Source of the DNA: Bostrychus sinensis
Lineage: Eukaryota > Chordata > Actinopteri > Gobiiformes > Eleotridae
Assembly: GCA_020698575.1 (NCBI GenBank)
Contig: CM036243.1
Location: 32,366,903 to 32,430,902, forward strand
Direction of reading: 5' to 3'
Length of the DNA stretch: 64,000 nucleotides
In this document: in pieces, positions 46,506-56,850 of the stretch
Position numbering within the stretch: the first letter of the stretch is position 1
Layout: the number at the start of each line of letters is the position of its first letter
Made by a program: the position numbers and the translations under genes
The notes under the pieces: model-generated
Databases searched by the model: none
Seen by the model: the letters and a program-made list of their open reading frames with translations, nothing else
What the model was told of the DNA's origin: nothing

Positions 46506-48283
46506 TGTAACTTTAGAGCTAGAGAATCTCGTTTCTCTCTCTAGCACAAAGTCTTTCTGCCTGCCTCACCTCCAGCTCTTGTTCTTCAGTCTCCCGCCTC
46601 ACGCCTGACTCCGGTAGATTAAGCAAACAAGATCTGAATGGTTACATTTCTCTCCTCGTCTTTCATATTAATCTTTACCTTTTTCCTTTTTCTACCTGTG
46701 TCCAGACAGGCTCAAAGCTGTGAGCCGGTAGAAAAGGACTTATTCTTGCACATTTCTGTTCGTCATCCTGGGATGGACCAGGGATTACAGGTTCAAAGAA
46801 TAATCCTGAAAAAGGCTTTGGCACGTGTCAGAGCCCAAACATACAGTTGAACAGTCTGGGAAATACAGTGCATGTATTAACCAGGACCAGGACTAATCTC
46901 CACTTTGTTTGAGTTCTTGCTGCTGTGGCCTCAGCTCTGTCCAGGTGCACTCAGGTGGACGTCATGGAGTGAGAGGATGAATATTAAAACAATGGACTTA
47001 TGAACAGCTTAAAGTGAAGGAATCTAATTTTTCCAGTGTTGAAAGAAGTCTGTTTAATCACCTCATAGTATGATGAGATAATACTAATCTGTGACACAAT
47101 AAGGCCTAAAAATATCATCTGGCTTTGTTACCAATTCATCTACACCACCTGTTTCTGACCTTTAATCATATGCAAGCACGAAGAAGCAAGAAATACTTGA
47201 TCATTTATTCAGAAGAAGATGAGAAAATATCTGTAAAGCTTTTGAAACATATAAGACAATGATGAACATTGATGAAAGAAAATTATTTGATTATATTTTG
47301 TTACATATTTCATATATTTTCTTTGCTTGTTTTATTGTTGTTGACTTTCTACTGTATATTTGGTCCAACAGTCTGGTTTCGACATACCTGCCTTCACACA
47401 GCAGCTATTTGTGCTGAACCATGGCCTGCAGCAACTTTCACAGTTGGGTTTGGATCAAACAAGAAAGTCTGAAAGTCAGTCCTAAGCACAGTATCAAAGA
47501 CTACTCTATTTTCCTGAAACACAATATGTTCAGCCAGGCTACCTGTTCATAAGTGAATATGTCAGAGTAAGAACAAGTAACACGGAGGTCTACAATAACA
47601 GCATTATCAAACGTAAGAGCTAAAGAGAGGCAAGAAGCAGTTCTAGACGAGCCACTGGCATACAATATGAAGTGCCTCAGTGACATAAACAGCTGACATG
47701 CACCTCGTCAATTACAATAGATAACAAAAGATTACGGACAAAATTGAGACTTTTGAATCCTTAAAGGTGTTCTACTCATGTCAAGCTTCAAGTCAGTGTT
47801 TATTTGATGAAAAGTGACCTCATATTCGCGGAGATCTGATCATAAACAACTCTTCGAAATAAGACAGACAGTAACATGCAATGCGACCTGAAGCACAGTA
47901 TCTTACCTCTATTATTACAGAGTACAAGCTCCATAAAAGAGAAGTCCTGCAGCAGGGGCGGAGCAGAGCAAGCCAGGGGTCTGGGGCGACACTGGGGAAC
48001 CACTAAGAGAAACTTAATAATGACTTGTCTTGAATCTTGGAGAATAGCAATATTATAAATACTACATTTTCTACAGCCAGGTAAAAATAATATAAGATAA
48101 TCTAAAATGCACCAGAATACAGGAAACTGCAAAGGTTTTGTTGAAATTTTCTCCAAACCCTCCTTCCTAAAAAAAACCAAAACTGCTTTACATGAGGGGC
48201 ACAATATTACACATGTAATGTCCAAGCCCCGAATTACTCTGCTTGACTGTAGATGTGCTGTTGTTAATAGTGTGACATTAGAG
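46506..48283. other. Interval with no recognised feature
   Basis: Contains the frame 46638-46850 with a hydrophobic start (SSFILIFTFFLFLPVSRQAQ), which superficially resembles a signal peptide but has no family match, and the minus-strand frame 47800-48225 without motifs. No gene supported. Confidence 0.35.
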
Positions 48284-48784
48284 CAGGGATGTCCAAACTT
48301 TTTTTAAAAGAGGGCCAGACTTAAAGATGTGCAAAGGTCCAAGGGCCAATAGTCCCTTCTGATTTTTTTCTAGGAACTCAATGCACACTGTATTTTCTTT
48401 TCAAAAGCCAAATAATTATAATTTATTTTCTTTGACAAAAAATTACAGTTCCAACAAAATAACATCTTTAAACATAAAAAAACATCCCCCAGGCAATTTT
48501 TTTTTTTTTATCTCAGCCTGACTTTATCAAATAGTCCAAAACATAGAAGCTTTGACATTTTATACAAAATAGTGTAGAGACACAAGTGCAGTTTTCCGAC
48601 CAACAAAGAGGACAGAAAGCAAATTGTAGTAGATAAGAGGCATATATGTACAGATAACATAGATAAAGCAACGGAAACACTGTCTGAAAATGCTGAAAAT
48701 ACTTTTCATTATCGAAGCTGAGGGCCAAATGAAATCTTGACCCGTGCCACAAATGGCCCCTGGACCGTACTTTGGACATGTCTG
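48284..48784. mobile_element. hAT MITE, 501 bp, exact 8-bp target duplication
   Basis: Starts CAGGGATGTCCAAACTTT and ends AAGTTTGG-type terminus (...CTTTGGACATGTCTG), so it begins CAG and ends CTG. It is flanked by the exact duplication CATTAGAG (48276-48283 and 48785-48792). Subterminal 'agagggccag' and 'gagggccaaatgaaatc' match Charlie-like hAT MITEs. The two minus-strand frames inside are not genes. Confidence 0.93.
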
Positions 48785-48880
48785 CATTAGAGCATTATGT
48801 ACTTAACAAATATTTCATAGTGTACTTCTGTATGCAAATTATTGTCTGTGCACCTCTGTGAGTTGTTGAAAAAACCTATT

Positions 48881-48991
48881 GTTGCAGATCACGCTGATGA
48901 CATTGGTTACAAAAGTATTTCTAAACATCTGAATGTCCCAGTGACGTCTGTTGCGGCCAGAATCCAGAGGAAAAACATCATTCCACCATAA
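48881..48991 (+). pseudogene. Tc1-like transposase helix-turn-helix fragment
   Basis: The frame to the stop at 48989-48991 reads VADHADDIGYKSISKHLNV followed by PVTSVAARIQRK, the N-terminal DNA-binding domain of Tc1-like transposases (consensus GYK-ISK-L-VP-STV). No catalytic domain follows. It lies about 100 bp right of the hAT MITE. Confidence 0.8.
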
Positions 48992-49499
48992 ACCAGCCAT
49001 GTCAGGAATACATATGTTGACGTGTATATTGCTAATTTTACCCGCTATATCTGTAAAGCATCATAACTCACATATGCAGCAACAACAGTGGAGTCAGTGC
49101 AGCAGGTTAGTGTATGTGTGCCATATGTTGTACGTGTGAAGCCCAGCGCGGGGCCCGAACATGAGAGTGTGAGAAAGACAGGCAGCTGAAGAGATCACAT
49201 GTATTGATTTTTCTTACTTTTAGTTGGAGGTGAGAAGCCAAGCGGGGATTTACCTGTTGGGGAAGAGAGACAGAGAGAGAAAATGTGTTAGAAAGCAATG
49301 AACACACACACACAGACCCCTCCCCCCTCCCACACAAGCGCACAGGACCGGCTTGCTGTGGGGTAAGGCAGTGACAGTTGAATTATGGATTTCTGTATTG
49401 TGCAGGACAGAGAGAGAAAGAGAGAGAGAGGGCTTAGCTTCACAGGAGCACTGTCAAACTGACGGGCTACACACACACCTCATGTACTTCTCGTAGTAA
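48992..49499. other. Unrecognised, with GA/CA simple repeats
   Basis: Purine-rich (GA)n near 49263-49280 and 49405-49430, and short CA runs near 49300 and 49470. Frames over these are low-complexity artefacts. Confidence 0.4.
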
Positions 49500-50100
49500 A
49501 GCAAGAGATTTCACTTCTAGATGTTCGTCTTGTGCAAGCGTTCAGCATCAGGTGTCGGGACGGGTGGCAGTTTGAGGCTGTCTTCGCAAAATTATTCATT
49601 GCTTCCTAACTGAGTGATGTGACCTAAATGTGTCTGATGTGCAGCTCTGATCAAACTTGACGCAATCTTCTCCTAAAGCAGCTTCCCCTTTGCCAAAATA
49701 CTCAGGTTTACAGGGGGGTATTAGCCCTTCCCCAGCATGCGTCGCTCTAGACAAAAAACACTTTCACATTCAACGCCTGCAGCTATTTCAAAATTTCCAG
49801 CTGCCCCGTGACTTATTTGAAGGGAAACCTCGCAAGGTGAACACAAAAAAAAGAGGAACTGTCTGACCAAGCCCCGGTTTTCAGAAAGGACTGGGACCTC
49901 AACACAACAAATATTTCATGTCTCTCCGTCCAGGCTTTTAAAAGAAGAGGGAAATGGTTGAGCCCTAAAGCAAAACGTGCCACATGGCTGCTTCGAGGTA
50001 GTTTGGGTTAAAACACGGCTGTGGATTTTGGCGCTAAGACCGTGCACTTATCGATTGACACTGGGCTAAATTCTACAAACAGTGGACCTCATGGACTATG
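49500..50100. other. Unique stretch, candidate conserved non-coding DNA
   Basis: Balanced, unique sequence without transposon copies; includes 'gatttcacttctagatgttc' and 'ctgtggattttggcgctaag'. No frame has a motif. The label rests only on the lack of repeats and on composition. Confidence 0.25.
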
Positions 50101-50261
50101 GACTTTGCTCTATTTTTCCTGCACTTTGTAATGGATTTTCTTTTCTTTTTTTGTATTTCTGAAGGTAAAACTCCATGTACTCAACTAAGCAGGATTTGGG
50201 AAATCCTTATCCTGGGGTTTGCATGTCAAAAAATGTCAACATCCATAAGTAATTATAGTCT

Positions 50262-50575
50262 GTAACAGTGGTTCTCAAACTTTTTCTCCGAGTAACCAAA
50301 GAAAATATTGGGCTTTCCAAATACCATCTTTAACGGGACTAAAATGGCCCTACATCAGGACAAACCCAGGTCTAAACCCCAGTTAAAACTAGTGATTTAA
50401 TCTTAAACATGACTATACCAGTAAGTTAAGGTAAGGTAAAGTAGATTTTGTCCACATAGGAAAATTTGTTCTCTGCATTTGACCCATCCTTCAATGATGC
50501 TGGGGTTAACCTGCACTACACTAGGTCTAAACTAGGTCTAAACTGGGCCTAAAGCAGGACTTAGGTCTCATTTAT
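50262..50575 (+). mobile_element. CTAAACC-family element, short copy
   Basis: Left end 'cagtggttctcaaacttttt' is the best version of the family terminus, followed by 'aaagaaaatattgggctttc'. Interior has 'gggactaaaatggcc' and 'aggtctaaactaggtctaaa'. A minus-strand SINE/LINE tail fragment (50430-50510, 'ttctctgcatttgacccatc') is inserted in it. Confidence 0.6.
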
Positions 50576-51274
50576 AGTCTATGTTAAATATGCATTCGGA
50601 TACACACATTTTATCATCCTGTCACCCCTGTGTAATAAAACAGACTATTATATGTGTGCATTGTTTAATTAATATAAGATAACATACTGCTTATTTATAT
50701 CTAGGAGCTGCTAATAGGATGCTAAGTTTTCAATGGAGTAAAGATGTTTCACAAATCATTTATCTTATGTTGCTAATTCCCATTAGGGGTCGCAGGCACT
50801 GGAGTCTAGCCCAGCTGACTGACACTTGAAGACATACGCAGACATAATCCCACAAAAGTTCAAGACAGAGAAACTTCACCAACAATAAAGCCTCATCTTC
50901 CTTATCAGCAGGTGCATCAGTGGGCAAAAGCGTCTGTTGTCTTAGGCCTCAGGGTCAGAAGGGGCGTTTCTGTATATTTTCTATCATAATAGGCCCATGT
51001 GAAGCGTCTTCCCCTGGACTCCTGCTAGTCTGTCAGCAGGCCTGCTTATCAGTGATGGTAGCTTAGAGTATAGGTAGCTTATAGGCCCAGAGTAGAAGAA
51101 GAATTGAATTATAAAAAAAAGAGGCTATTTTTAATTAAAAAACCTTTCAAAAGTCAAATTTCCATGCAATGCAAACTCCATTCTTTCCAGAAAAAAACAA
51201 ATATTTTAAATTTTGTGTACATGTCCAACTTTCTCAACCTCAGTTTTATCTATTAAAAGAAAGCTCATAATCTA
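50576..51274. other. Mostly unrecognised; S-repeat fragment
   Basis: An S-repeat fragment lies at 50756-50870 ('taggggtcgcaggcactgga'). The rest is AT-rich and unrecognised. Confidence 0.4.
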
Positions 51275-51600
51275 TCGCAGTGGTTCACAAACTTCTCACA
51301 CCAAGTAACACCTCCAAAAAATATTGGGTGTTTTAAGTACCATCTTCCACAGACAAATAAGTCTGGATAAATAAGGAAACAGGGACTAAACCGGGACTGA
51401 AGCAGCACATAACCAGGAGTAAATCAGGTCTAAACTGTTGGCAACCAAAGACTAAACAGTGGTCTACTCTTCAAATTTAAACCCAAATTAGTACTAAAAT
51501 AGGAGTAAAAGTAACCAAATAGAAATTTACCTAAATCAGAACTGCTAAAGACTCCTGAGTACCACCAGAAGACTCACACCACAGTTAAATTGTGAAATAA
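51275..51600 (+). mobile_element. CTAAACC-family element, short copy
   Basis: Left end 'cagtggttcacaaacttctc', 'aagtaacacctccaaaaaat'; interior 'gggactaaaccgggactgaa' and 'taaatcaggtctaaactg'; right part 'aagactcctgagtaccacca' matches the right end of the 21804 copy ('aagactcctgagtatcacta'). It shows the family's structure without a large array. Confidence 0.65.
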
Positions 51601-52566
51601 TATGGCATTTTTTAAATGTACATACTGTCTTTTCTTTTCTTTGTCATCTTAACCTGCATTACAAGTGAAGAATGCATTACTAGCATTAGCTTCTCATTCA
51701 TCTTAAGCCATATCCTTGCATGACCCTGAAAATGATACAAGCTAGAGTAAATATAAGGCTTTTATATTATGCCTGCTGCTGTACTGTATATGAGTGTGTA
51801 CTTATTTAATGGCACATTTTGCATATCCACATGAAATCGTTTCACTTTAAAACCTGACTTTTGTGTTTTTTGGTTCAATGATCTACTGTTAAAAAAAAAA
51901 AAACAGCATACTTTGTGTACACCTGTGTTTGTGTGAGCAGCAGCAGCAGCAGGATACCAGTCTATAGCCCTGGGATAGCGTCTGTGCGCAGAGATAAGGA
52001 TAACGCACTTGGATTAGACATATTATTCTGTTACCTGCACGCAGCATGGACTTTGGCACAATAAAACACTTTTTTTTTCCCGTTCTCCATCCTCCATTCA
52101 CTCCCTTTCAATTCAAATTGCACCAATAACCACACAGAGACACACACAAAGTCTCGCTTGTGTGTGTATAGCATTCCTTCACGTTCACTACCTTGAGACC
52201 TGCCCCGAACGCAACAACTCTTAACCTTCGCATTCAACACATCGCTACGGGGCTCAAGAGTGAATGCGGAAACAGATTTATGTTCCAATATAACATAATA
52301 AATACGGCACAGCGGTATAGACTGGTATCGAGTTGTGTTTGCTTGCAAGGCCGTTGAGTGTATTTAAATGGAAATAAGGCTGCTAGACCATGGACACACA
52401 CACACACAGGCAAAATTAATTCAGTTTATCGGATGTACATCTGTATGTGGATGCACTTGTGAGGTAAAAAACAGGTGGTTTCGTTATTGATTTCTATGTA
52501 GAATTACAGTAGTAGCTATACAATGTTTGTGGAGTATATCCCAAGATAGACTCCTAATGACGTACA
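51601..52566. other. Unique interval
   Basis: Contains (CAG)5 near 51939-51953 and A/T runs. About 51950-52380 is unique and GC-balanced. Minus-strand frames at 51889-52101 and 52031-52348 have no motif. Confidence 0.35.
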
Positions 52567-52969
52567 CGGGGCTTGACATCAACGTTTTTGCTTGCTGGCC
52601 ATTTTGGAAAATGTTCTTTAAAGGTTATTAGCCATTTAGGTTTTTTGCTAGCCATATTTTAGATGTTAAAATGCAGATTCATGTGTAGTAAGACAATAAT
52701 CTGTTGTTTTTTTTACAGTTCTTTTGAAAACTACCACTGAAAAGGTACTTTTTAAAACTGTAATTTATCATAATCAAAAAGAAAATGTTTTTTTCTTTTT
52801 AATTTTTGCTTTTGCTGTATTTTTGTTTGGTGTTTTTTTTTTTTTTTTTTTTTACATAGTTTCAATTAAGACCCATGAAAAGGCTAGGGTTTTTGTGTCT
52901 TATGTTGTTCAAATAAATGGAAATCATATCCACATTTGGCCGGTTGGCTAGTGTTAATGTCAAGCCCTG
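52567..52969. mobile_element. hAT-like MITE, 403 bp (GGGCTTGACAT family)
   Basis: Starts CGGGGCTTGACATCAACG and ends with a terminus that inward reads CAGGGCTTGACATTAACAC. Flanks 'gacgtaca' and 'gtgactac' are at best an eroded duplication. A second copy lies at 54499-54904 in inverted orientation. T-rich interior (a 22-T run near 52832); no transposase. Confidence 0.75.
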
Positions 52970-52999
52970 GTGACTACTTCAAAAAGTACTACAAGTGTG

Positions 53000-53285
53000 A
53001 AAAGTTTTGCACTTTGGTGGTGCTGAGGTAGATTCCAGGACTATGTGCAACCTTCCTCTGTGGAGTTTGTATGTTTTCCTTGTGTCTGCGTGTTTTTTCT
53101 CCGGGTTTCCCCAACCTAAAGGATGCATAATAGGTTAATCCTCCAGCTAGGTTCTGCTGACCAAGATCCTGGCTCAAAATCTGGAGAAGGGTGCTTCTCC
53201 TGACAGGTTGCCCCGGTGTCACTGAAGGAGGGGTCAAATGCAGAGAACAAATTTCCCTATGGGACAATAAAGTCTGCCTTAGCCT
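53000..53285 (+). mobile_element. SINE with LINE-like tail (copy 2)
   Basis: Body 'tctgtggagtttgtatgttt', 'ggttaatcctccagctaggt', 'ctgaccaagatcctggctca', 'gggtcaaatgcagagaacaa' and tail 'gggacaataaagtctgcctt'. The head is truncated. Closest to the copy at 53570. Confidence 0.7.
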
Positions 53286-53569
53286 TAACATGTAGTGTTA
53301 TTTTGTAGGACAAGATGGGATTGATTCCAGAAATAAAAGCTGTAAAAATACACATATACTTTCAAATTTACTGAGTCTAAACCTCATTTAGATAATAATA
53401 AAAGTTGCTACAGTTTAGGGTCCAGAAAACATTTGTGTGCTGTTTTCAATCCAAAAACACACATTTTGCAACGTTATGTCTTTACTATTGAAATAAAAAA
53501 GGTAGAACTCTTTCAGTCCACATTTTGTCAACGCAGTCCAGCTCACAGCATCGTGGATATTTGATAAAG

Positions 53570-53805
53570 TGATTAGAGCTTTCTCCTCACAGCGAGAAAG
53601 GTCCCGGGTTTGATTCCTGCCTTTCTGTGTGGAGTTCGCATGTTCTCGCTGTGTCTGGGTGGGTTTTTTCTGGGTGCTCCGTTCGCCCCCCCATCAGTCT
53701 AAAAAATGCACAATAGGCTAATCCTCCAACTAGATATTCCTGACCAAGACCCTGGCTCAAGATCTAGAGAAGGGTCCCCCACTGCTCCTGACAGGAGGCC
53801 CATTG
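53570..53805 (+). mobile_element. SINE with tRNA-like head (copy 3)
   Basis: Head 'gtgattagagctttctcctc' and box B-like 'ccgggtttgattcctg', then the common body ('tgtgtggagttcgcatgttc', 'ggctaatcctccaactagat', 'tgaccaagaccctggctcaa'). It breaks off at about 53805, where the inverted LINE fragment starts. Confidence 0.7.
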
Positions 53806-53807
53806 AA

Positions 53808-54022
53808 GGCTACCACAGAGTCTTAGCATGTCTTTAGCAGAGGCCTGAACACGCTTAAGGACCTCAGTCTGCTCAGAAGGTGGAAGCAACTTTTCGCCCT
53901 TCTTGAACAACACTGGCGTCCTGTGCAAGAAGGACCAAAGTCGCCTCCACCTTCTGAAGAAACTGAGGTCCTTTGGAGTGTGCAGGCCTCTGCTACGGAC
54001 ATTTTCTGGCTCTGTGGTAGCC
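53808..54022. repeat. Fold-back LINE: inverted repeat with about 97-bp arms
   Basis: The left arm 53808-53905 is the reverse complement of the right arm 53926-54022 at roughly 80 percent by eye, with a 20-bp loop. Pairing anchors are 'ggctaccacagag' with 'ctctgtggtagcc', 'agcagaggcctg' with 'caggcctctgct', and 'cccttcttg' with 'caagaagga'. Both arms derive from the same stretch of LINE ORF2. Confidence 0.8.
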
Positions 54023-54300
54023 TCCGCTCTCCTTCTTTTCTCTGCTGGGGAGTGGAGAGCACTGACCGGGACAGGAAGAGACTAAACAAACACCTTTCGC
54101 CCGCTGCCCAAGACCGCGGAGTGGCTGAGCAGCTCCTTCATCAGCAAACTGTCCAATAGTTATATATTTCTGTGCAATGCCCCCTCTTACTGTCATTATT
54201 GTCAGCACCTTCCTCCATCAACATGTAAATATGTATATAGTCTGTGATTTTGATTGCATGAAGACTTTATTTTCTTGCTTTCTGCACAATGCACAAGCTC
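53906..54300 (+). pseudogene. LINE ORF2 fragment with frameshift and 3' UTR
   Basis: From 53906 the frame reads NNTGVLCKKDQSRLHLLKKL and RSFGVCRPLLRTFSGSVVAS. After a +1 shift it continues CWGVESTDRDRKRLNKH. This is the post-reverse-transcriptase region common in fish LINEs (KGQSRL-FLRRLRSF...VVAS...CWG...DRKRLN). A 3' UTR follows ('taaatatgtatatagtctgt') to about 54300. The frameshift and truncation make it dead. Confidence 0.82.
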
Positions 54301-54498
54301 AATATTCATTTTAGGACTTTCCTGAAACACAAGGGCAGCAACTGACCAACAATATATATTCCAACCCAGCCAGACAGGACATCCACTAATATTAATTCAT
54401 TTCTACACTTTACACAAGGAATACTGATTTTACCTTGCTGTTTTTTGACTTGAATCTCACTTCCACTGAGCATAATTGAAAAAGCGGGACATTATCTT

Positions 54499-54904
54499 CA
54501 GGGCTTTACATTAACACAAGCCAACACTTGCCAAATACTGGTAGATTTCACTGTTGACTAGTAACACTTTTAGTCTCACAAACCACATTGGCAGGTTAGA
54601 TTTTATGCATGAGTGTACAGCTAATTTAGTATAAATTCATCGTAATCAAAAATATAGATAGACTGCATGCAGAAAGTTACATTTATATGGCTTAAGTAAA
54701 CCTGTTTTTGAAATATTTGATAATTTCTTGTCTATACATTAAACCAAATTCTACATTTCTTAAGCCTATTGTATGGCATAAATGAAATACAAAAACATCT
54801 GAAATAATTACATTCTGGCAAGTGAACACACCAATTGGCTTGTAACCTTTGAAAAGAACTTGCCACAGTGGCGAGCGATCCAAAAAAGTTGATGTCAAGC
54901 CCCG
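54499..54904. mobile_element. hAT-like MITE, 406 bp, exact 8-bp target duplication
   Basis: Starts CAGGGCTTTACATTAACAC and ends so that the inward reading is CGGGGCTTGACATCAAC. It is flanked by the exact duplication ATTATCTT (54491-54498 and 54905-54912). Same family as 52567-52969, in the opposite orientation. No coding frame. Confidence 0.92.
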
Positions 54905-55150
54905 ATTATCTTGGGACAGCTCTTGACATAATATGTAGGAATAATAAATACAATATAAGCTTTCAAAACAAGATTAAAAAGAAGTTGTTGAAGGTTGTTT
55001 TCATTAATTTATACGGAAAAGCTATATCAAAGCGTATGGGTCTCGAGTGTCAGGGGTGGTAACTAAAACGACTTACGCTTAGAGGTACGGAAAATAAGAT
55101 TAAGCCATCACACGTCGCAACAAAAACTGACCTAAAAAAAAAAAAAAATC
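54905..55150. other. Short unrecognised interval
   Basis: Unique sequence leading into the CCAAT-rich block; an A-run lies at about 55134-55148. Confidence 0.4.
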
Positions 55151-55354
55151 AGCCAATCACATCTCTGTCCCCATTTAAAAACCGCACGGCAACAAGGTAA
55201 GCGACGCCGCGACGTGATTGGCCAATGTACCGCCTTTACGATTTTCCATAGTCGAGCCGGGATTAGCTACAGCTTTTCTCAGACGTCCCGGGTGATTGGT
55301 CGGTTCGGGGGTTGTTTTTTTTTTTTTTTTTTTCCACGTGAAAGCTTTGATTGG
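55151..55354. promoter_or_regulatory. CCAAT-box cluster, candidate promoter
   Basis: Five CCAAT/ATTGG boxes lie within 200 bp: 55153-55157 (plus), a palindromic ATTGGCCAAT at 55217-55226, ATTGG at 55295-55299 and ATTGG at 55350-55354. There is also a CACGTG E-box at 55335-55340 and an 'atttaaaa' TATA-like word at 55173-55180. Clustered CCAAT boxes bind NF-Y in many vertebrate promoters. The first ATG downstream on the plus strand (55426-55428) opens only a 21-codon frame, ending at 55491, so it would be an upstream ORF or leader. Direction is unresolved. Confidence 0.4.
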
Positions 55355-55644
55355 TCGGAAGTCTCATGACCGAAGTCTTCTGCCCTTTTGTAGCTCTAGA
55401 TACAGTGAGTTGAACTGTAAAGAAAATGCAGGCGATGAATTTTCTTTACAAAAATGAGAGCCAGGCATTAGCGGGTTTTGCAGCGCATTAGCGGCACCCA
55501 GAGGCTCGAAGAGAGATCATCGTCCCGCAAAATGTATGTTTTTGTTGACGTTGTATTGTCTACCTTTTTTATTTTAAAAGGTCAACAACATTGCTCACTC
55601 TGGGTCTAGATCTAGCACAGGTTAAAGCCATTATCTGAACTTAC

Positions 55645-55750
55645 TGCTTGTATGTTCGTGTAAGTGCGACAGAGACATCTCCCCTCTTTTTTTGGCGTAT
55701 TCTTTAGCCTCTGACAGCACCTTTTGTAGCTCTTGGCGTCGGACGCTACT
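55645..55750 (-). other. Candidate short coding exon, unidentified gene
   Basis: On the minus strand a possible branch point 'cctaac' and pyrimidine tract 'cccccttcttttttat' precede an AG. A 106-bp open stretch follows, reading SSVRRQELQKVLSEAKEYAK then KRGEMSLSHLHEHTS, and then a consensus donor GTAAGT (55644 down to 55639). The peptide looks like a charged helix, not a known transposon. No neighbouring exon was found and the protein is not recognised. A chance coincidence of signals is quite possible. Confidence 0.25.
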
Positions 55751-56850
55751 CTCGCATCATAAAAAAGAAGGGGGTTAGGCAGGGGAGCGGGCAACGGCGA
55801 GGAAGATTAGAGTCAGAATAATTTTACACAGCCCACAGAAGAAAAAGAGAAAATGAAGACAGTATAGGCCAAGCTCAATGGAGTTATGTACGCGAGGTAA
55901 TTCAGATCATGCCGCTTGCGAGCAGAGAGCGCTGAGAGAGATGTTTGCACAAGGTGAAGATAATCAAAGCAGCCCATGCATCGCTAAACTAATGGCTCTT
56001 TCTCATCTGATAAAACTGTACAATGACATAAAATGGTCAGGAAGGCACTGGCTTTAAACACAGGACCTGAAAATGTTTTTGTTGCATCAGAAAGCTGCCT
56101 TTGAAGACAAATCAACAAAAGTTACAACATTAGCACAACTTCTTTCTACAGGGCTGAGTGATGTGTCTTTGCTTCTGTTCTGTTGACAAAGTGCTCAGAA
56201 CGTATGCATTTTAAAGTACTTTGCAGCTTAATTTTGGGAGACAAATAGCCATTACATTATATTTTTTTAACCATATACCATATACATTTAAGGTTATTAG
56301 CTCTCTTGGAACACATGAACATATACTTAAAATTCTGTCCAATGTCGTCAATATTCAGCTTAAAATAGTAAACCATTCGTCAAAGATATAGCCCTATTTT
56401 ACACTTTGGAAAGTAAAATAAGGTTTCAACAATTCCTTTCTGTAAAAAATGAATTAAAAACTGAGATTAAAATGATTAGTTTCATGTGATTTTGTGCTTT
56501 CACATCAACACGACAAATGGGGACAGGTTTGGGGACCATGACCAGAGGCCAAGGCGTTTGGAGGATCTTGAACAATTAGCCCTGGAACAATGGGTCCCTC
56601 AGGAGACACACCAACTTCGTTTGAAACTACAAACGTCTCACAGACTCCTGTACCAGAATTGTTGGGTTTTCAATGTTAGAAAAAAGAAAAAAAATGTTTT
56701 TGACCCAAGAAATGTATCTGGAAGTGAACCCATAATCATCCACCTTTGCAAGTCCAAGAACAGTGTCCCTTGCACATTAGCACTTTACTGTGTTTTCACC
56801 TTTCATAGGCTTTACGCACCACAGAGGTCACAGAGGTCCAGAACTCTAGA
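55751..56850. other. Unique interval; candidate conserved block 55800-56060
   Basis: About 55800-56060 is balanced and unique ('gaggtaattcagatcatgcc', 'aggtgaagataatcaaagca'). A frame at 56486-56854 contains EDLEQLALEQWVPQET, faintly like the C terminus of a Tc1-type transposase but too weak to call. No gene supported. Confidence 0.3.

Noticed and set aside
46638..46850. Frame with signal-peptide-like start
   Set aside because: The hydrophobic start comes from T-rich DNA; no mature-domain motif, no splice structure and no neighbouring exon.
48513..48787. Two overlapping minus-strand frames
   Set aside because: Both lie inside the hAT MITE, and one runs through its right terminus.
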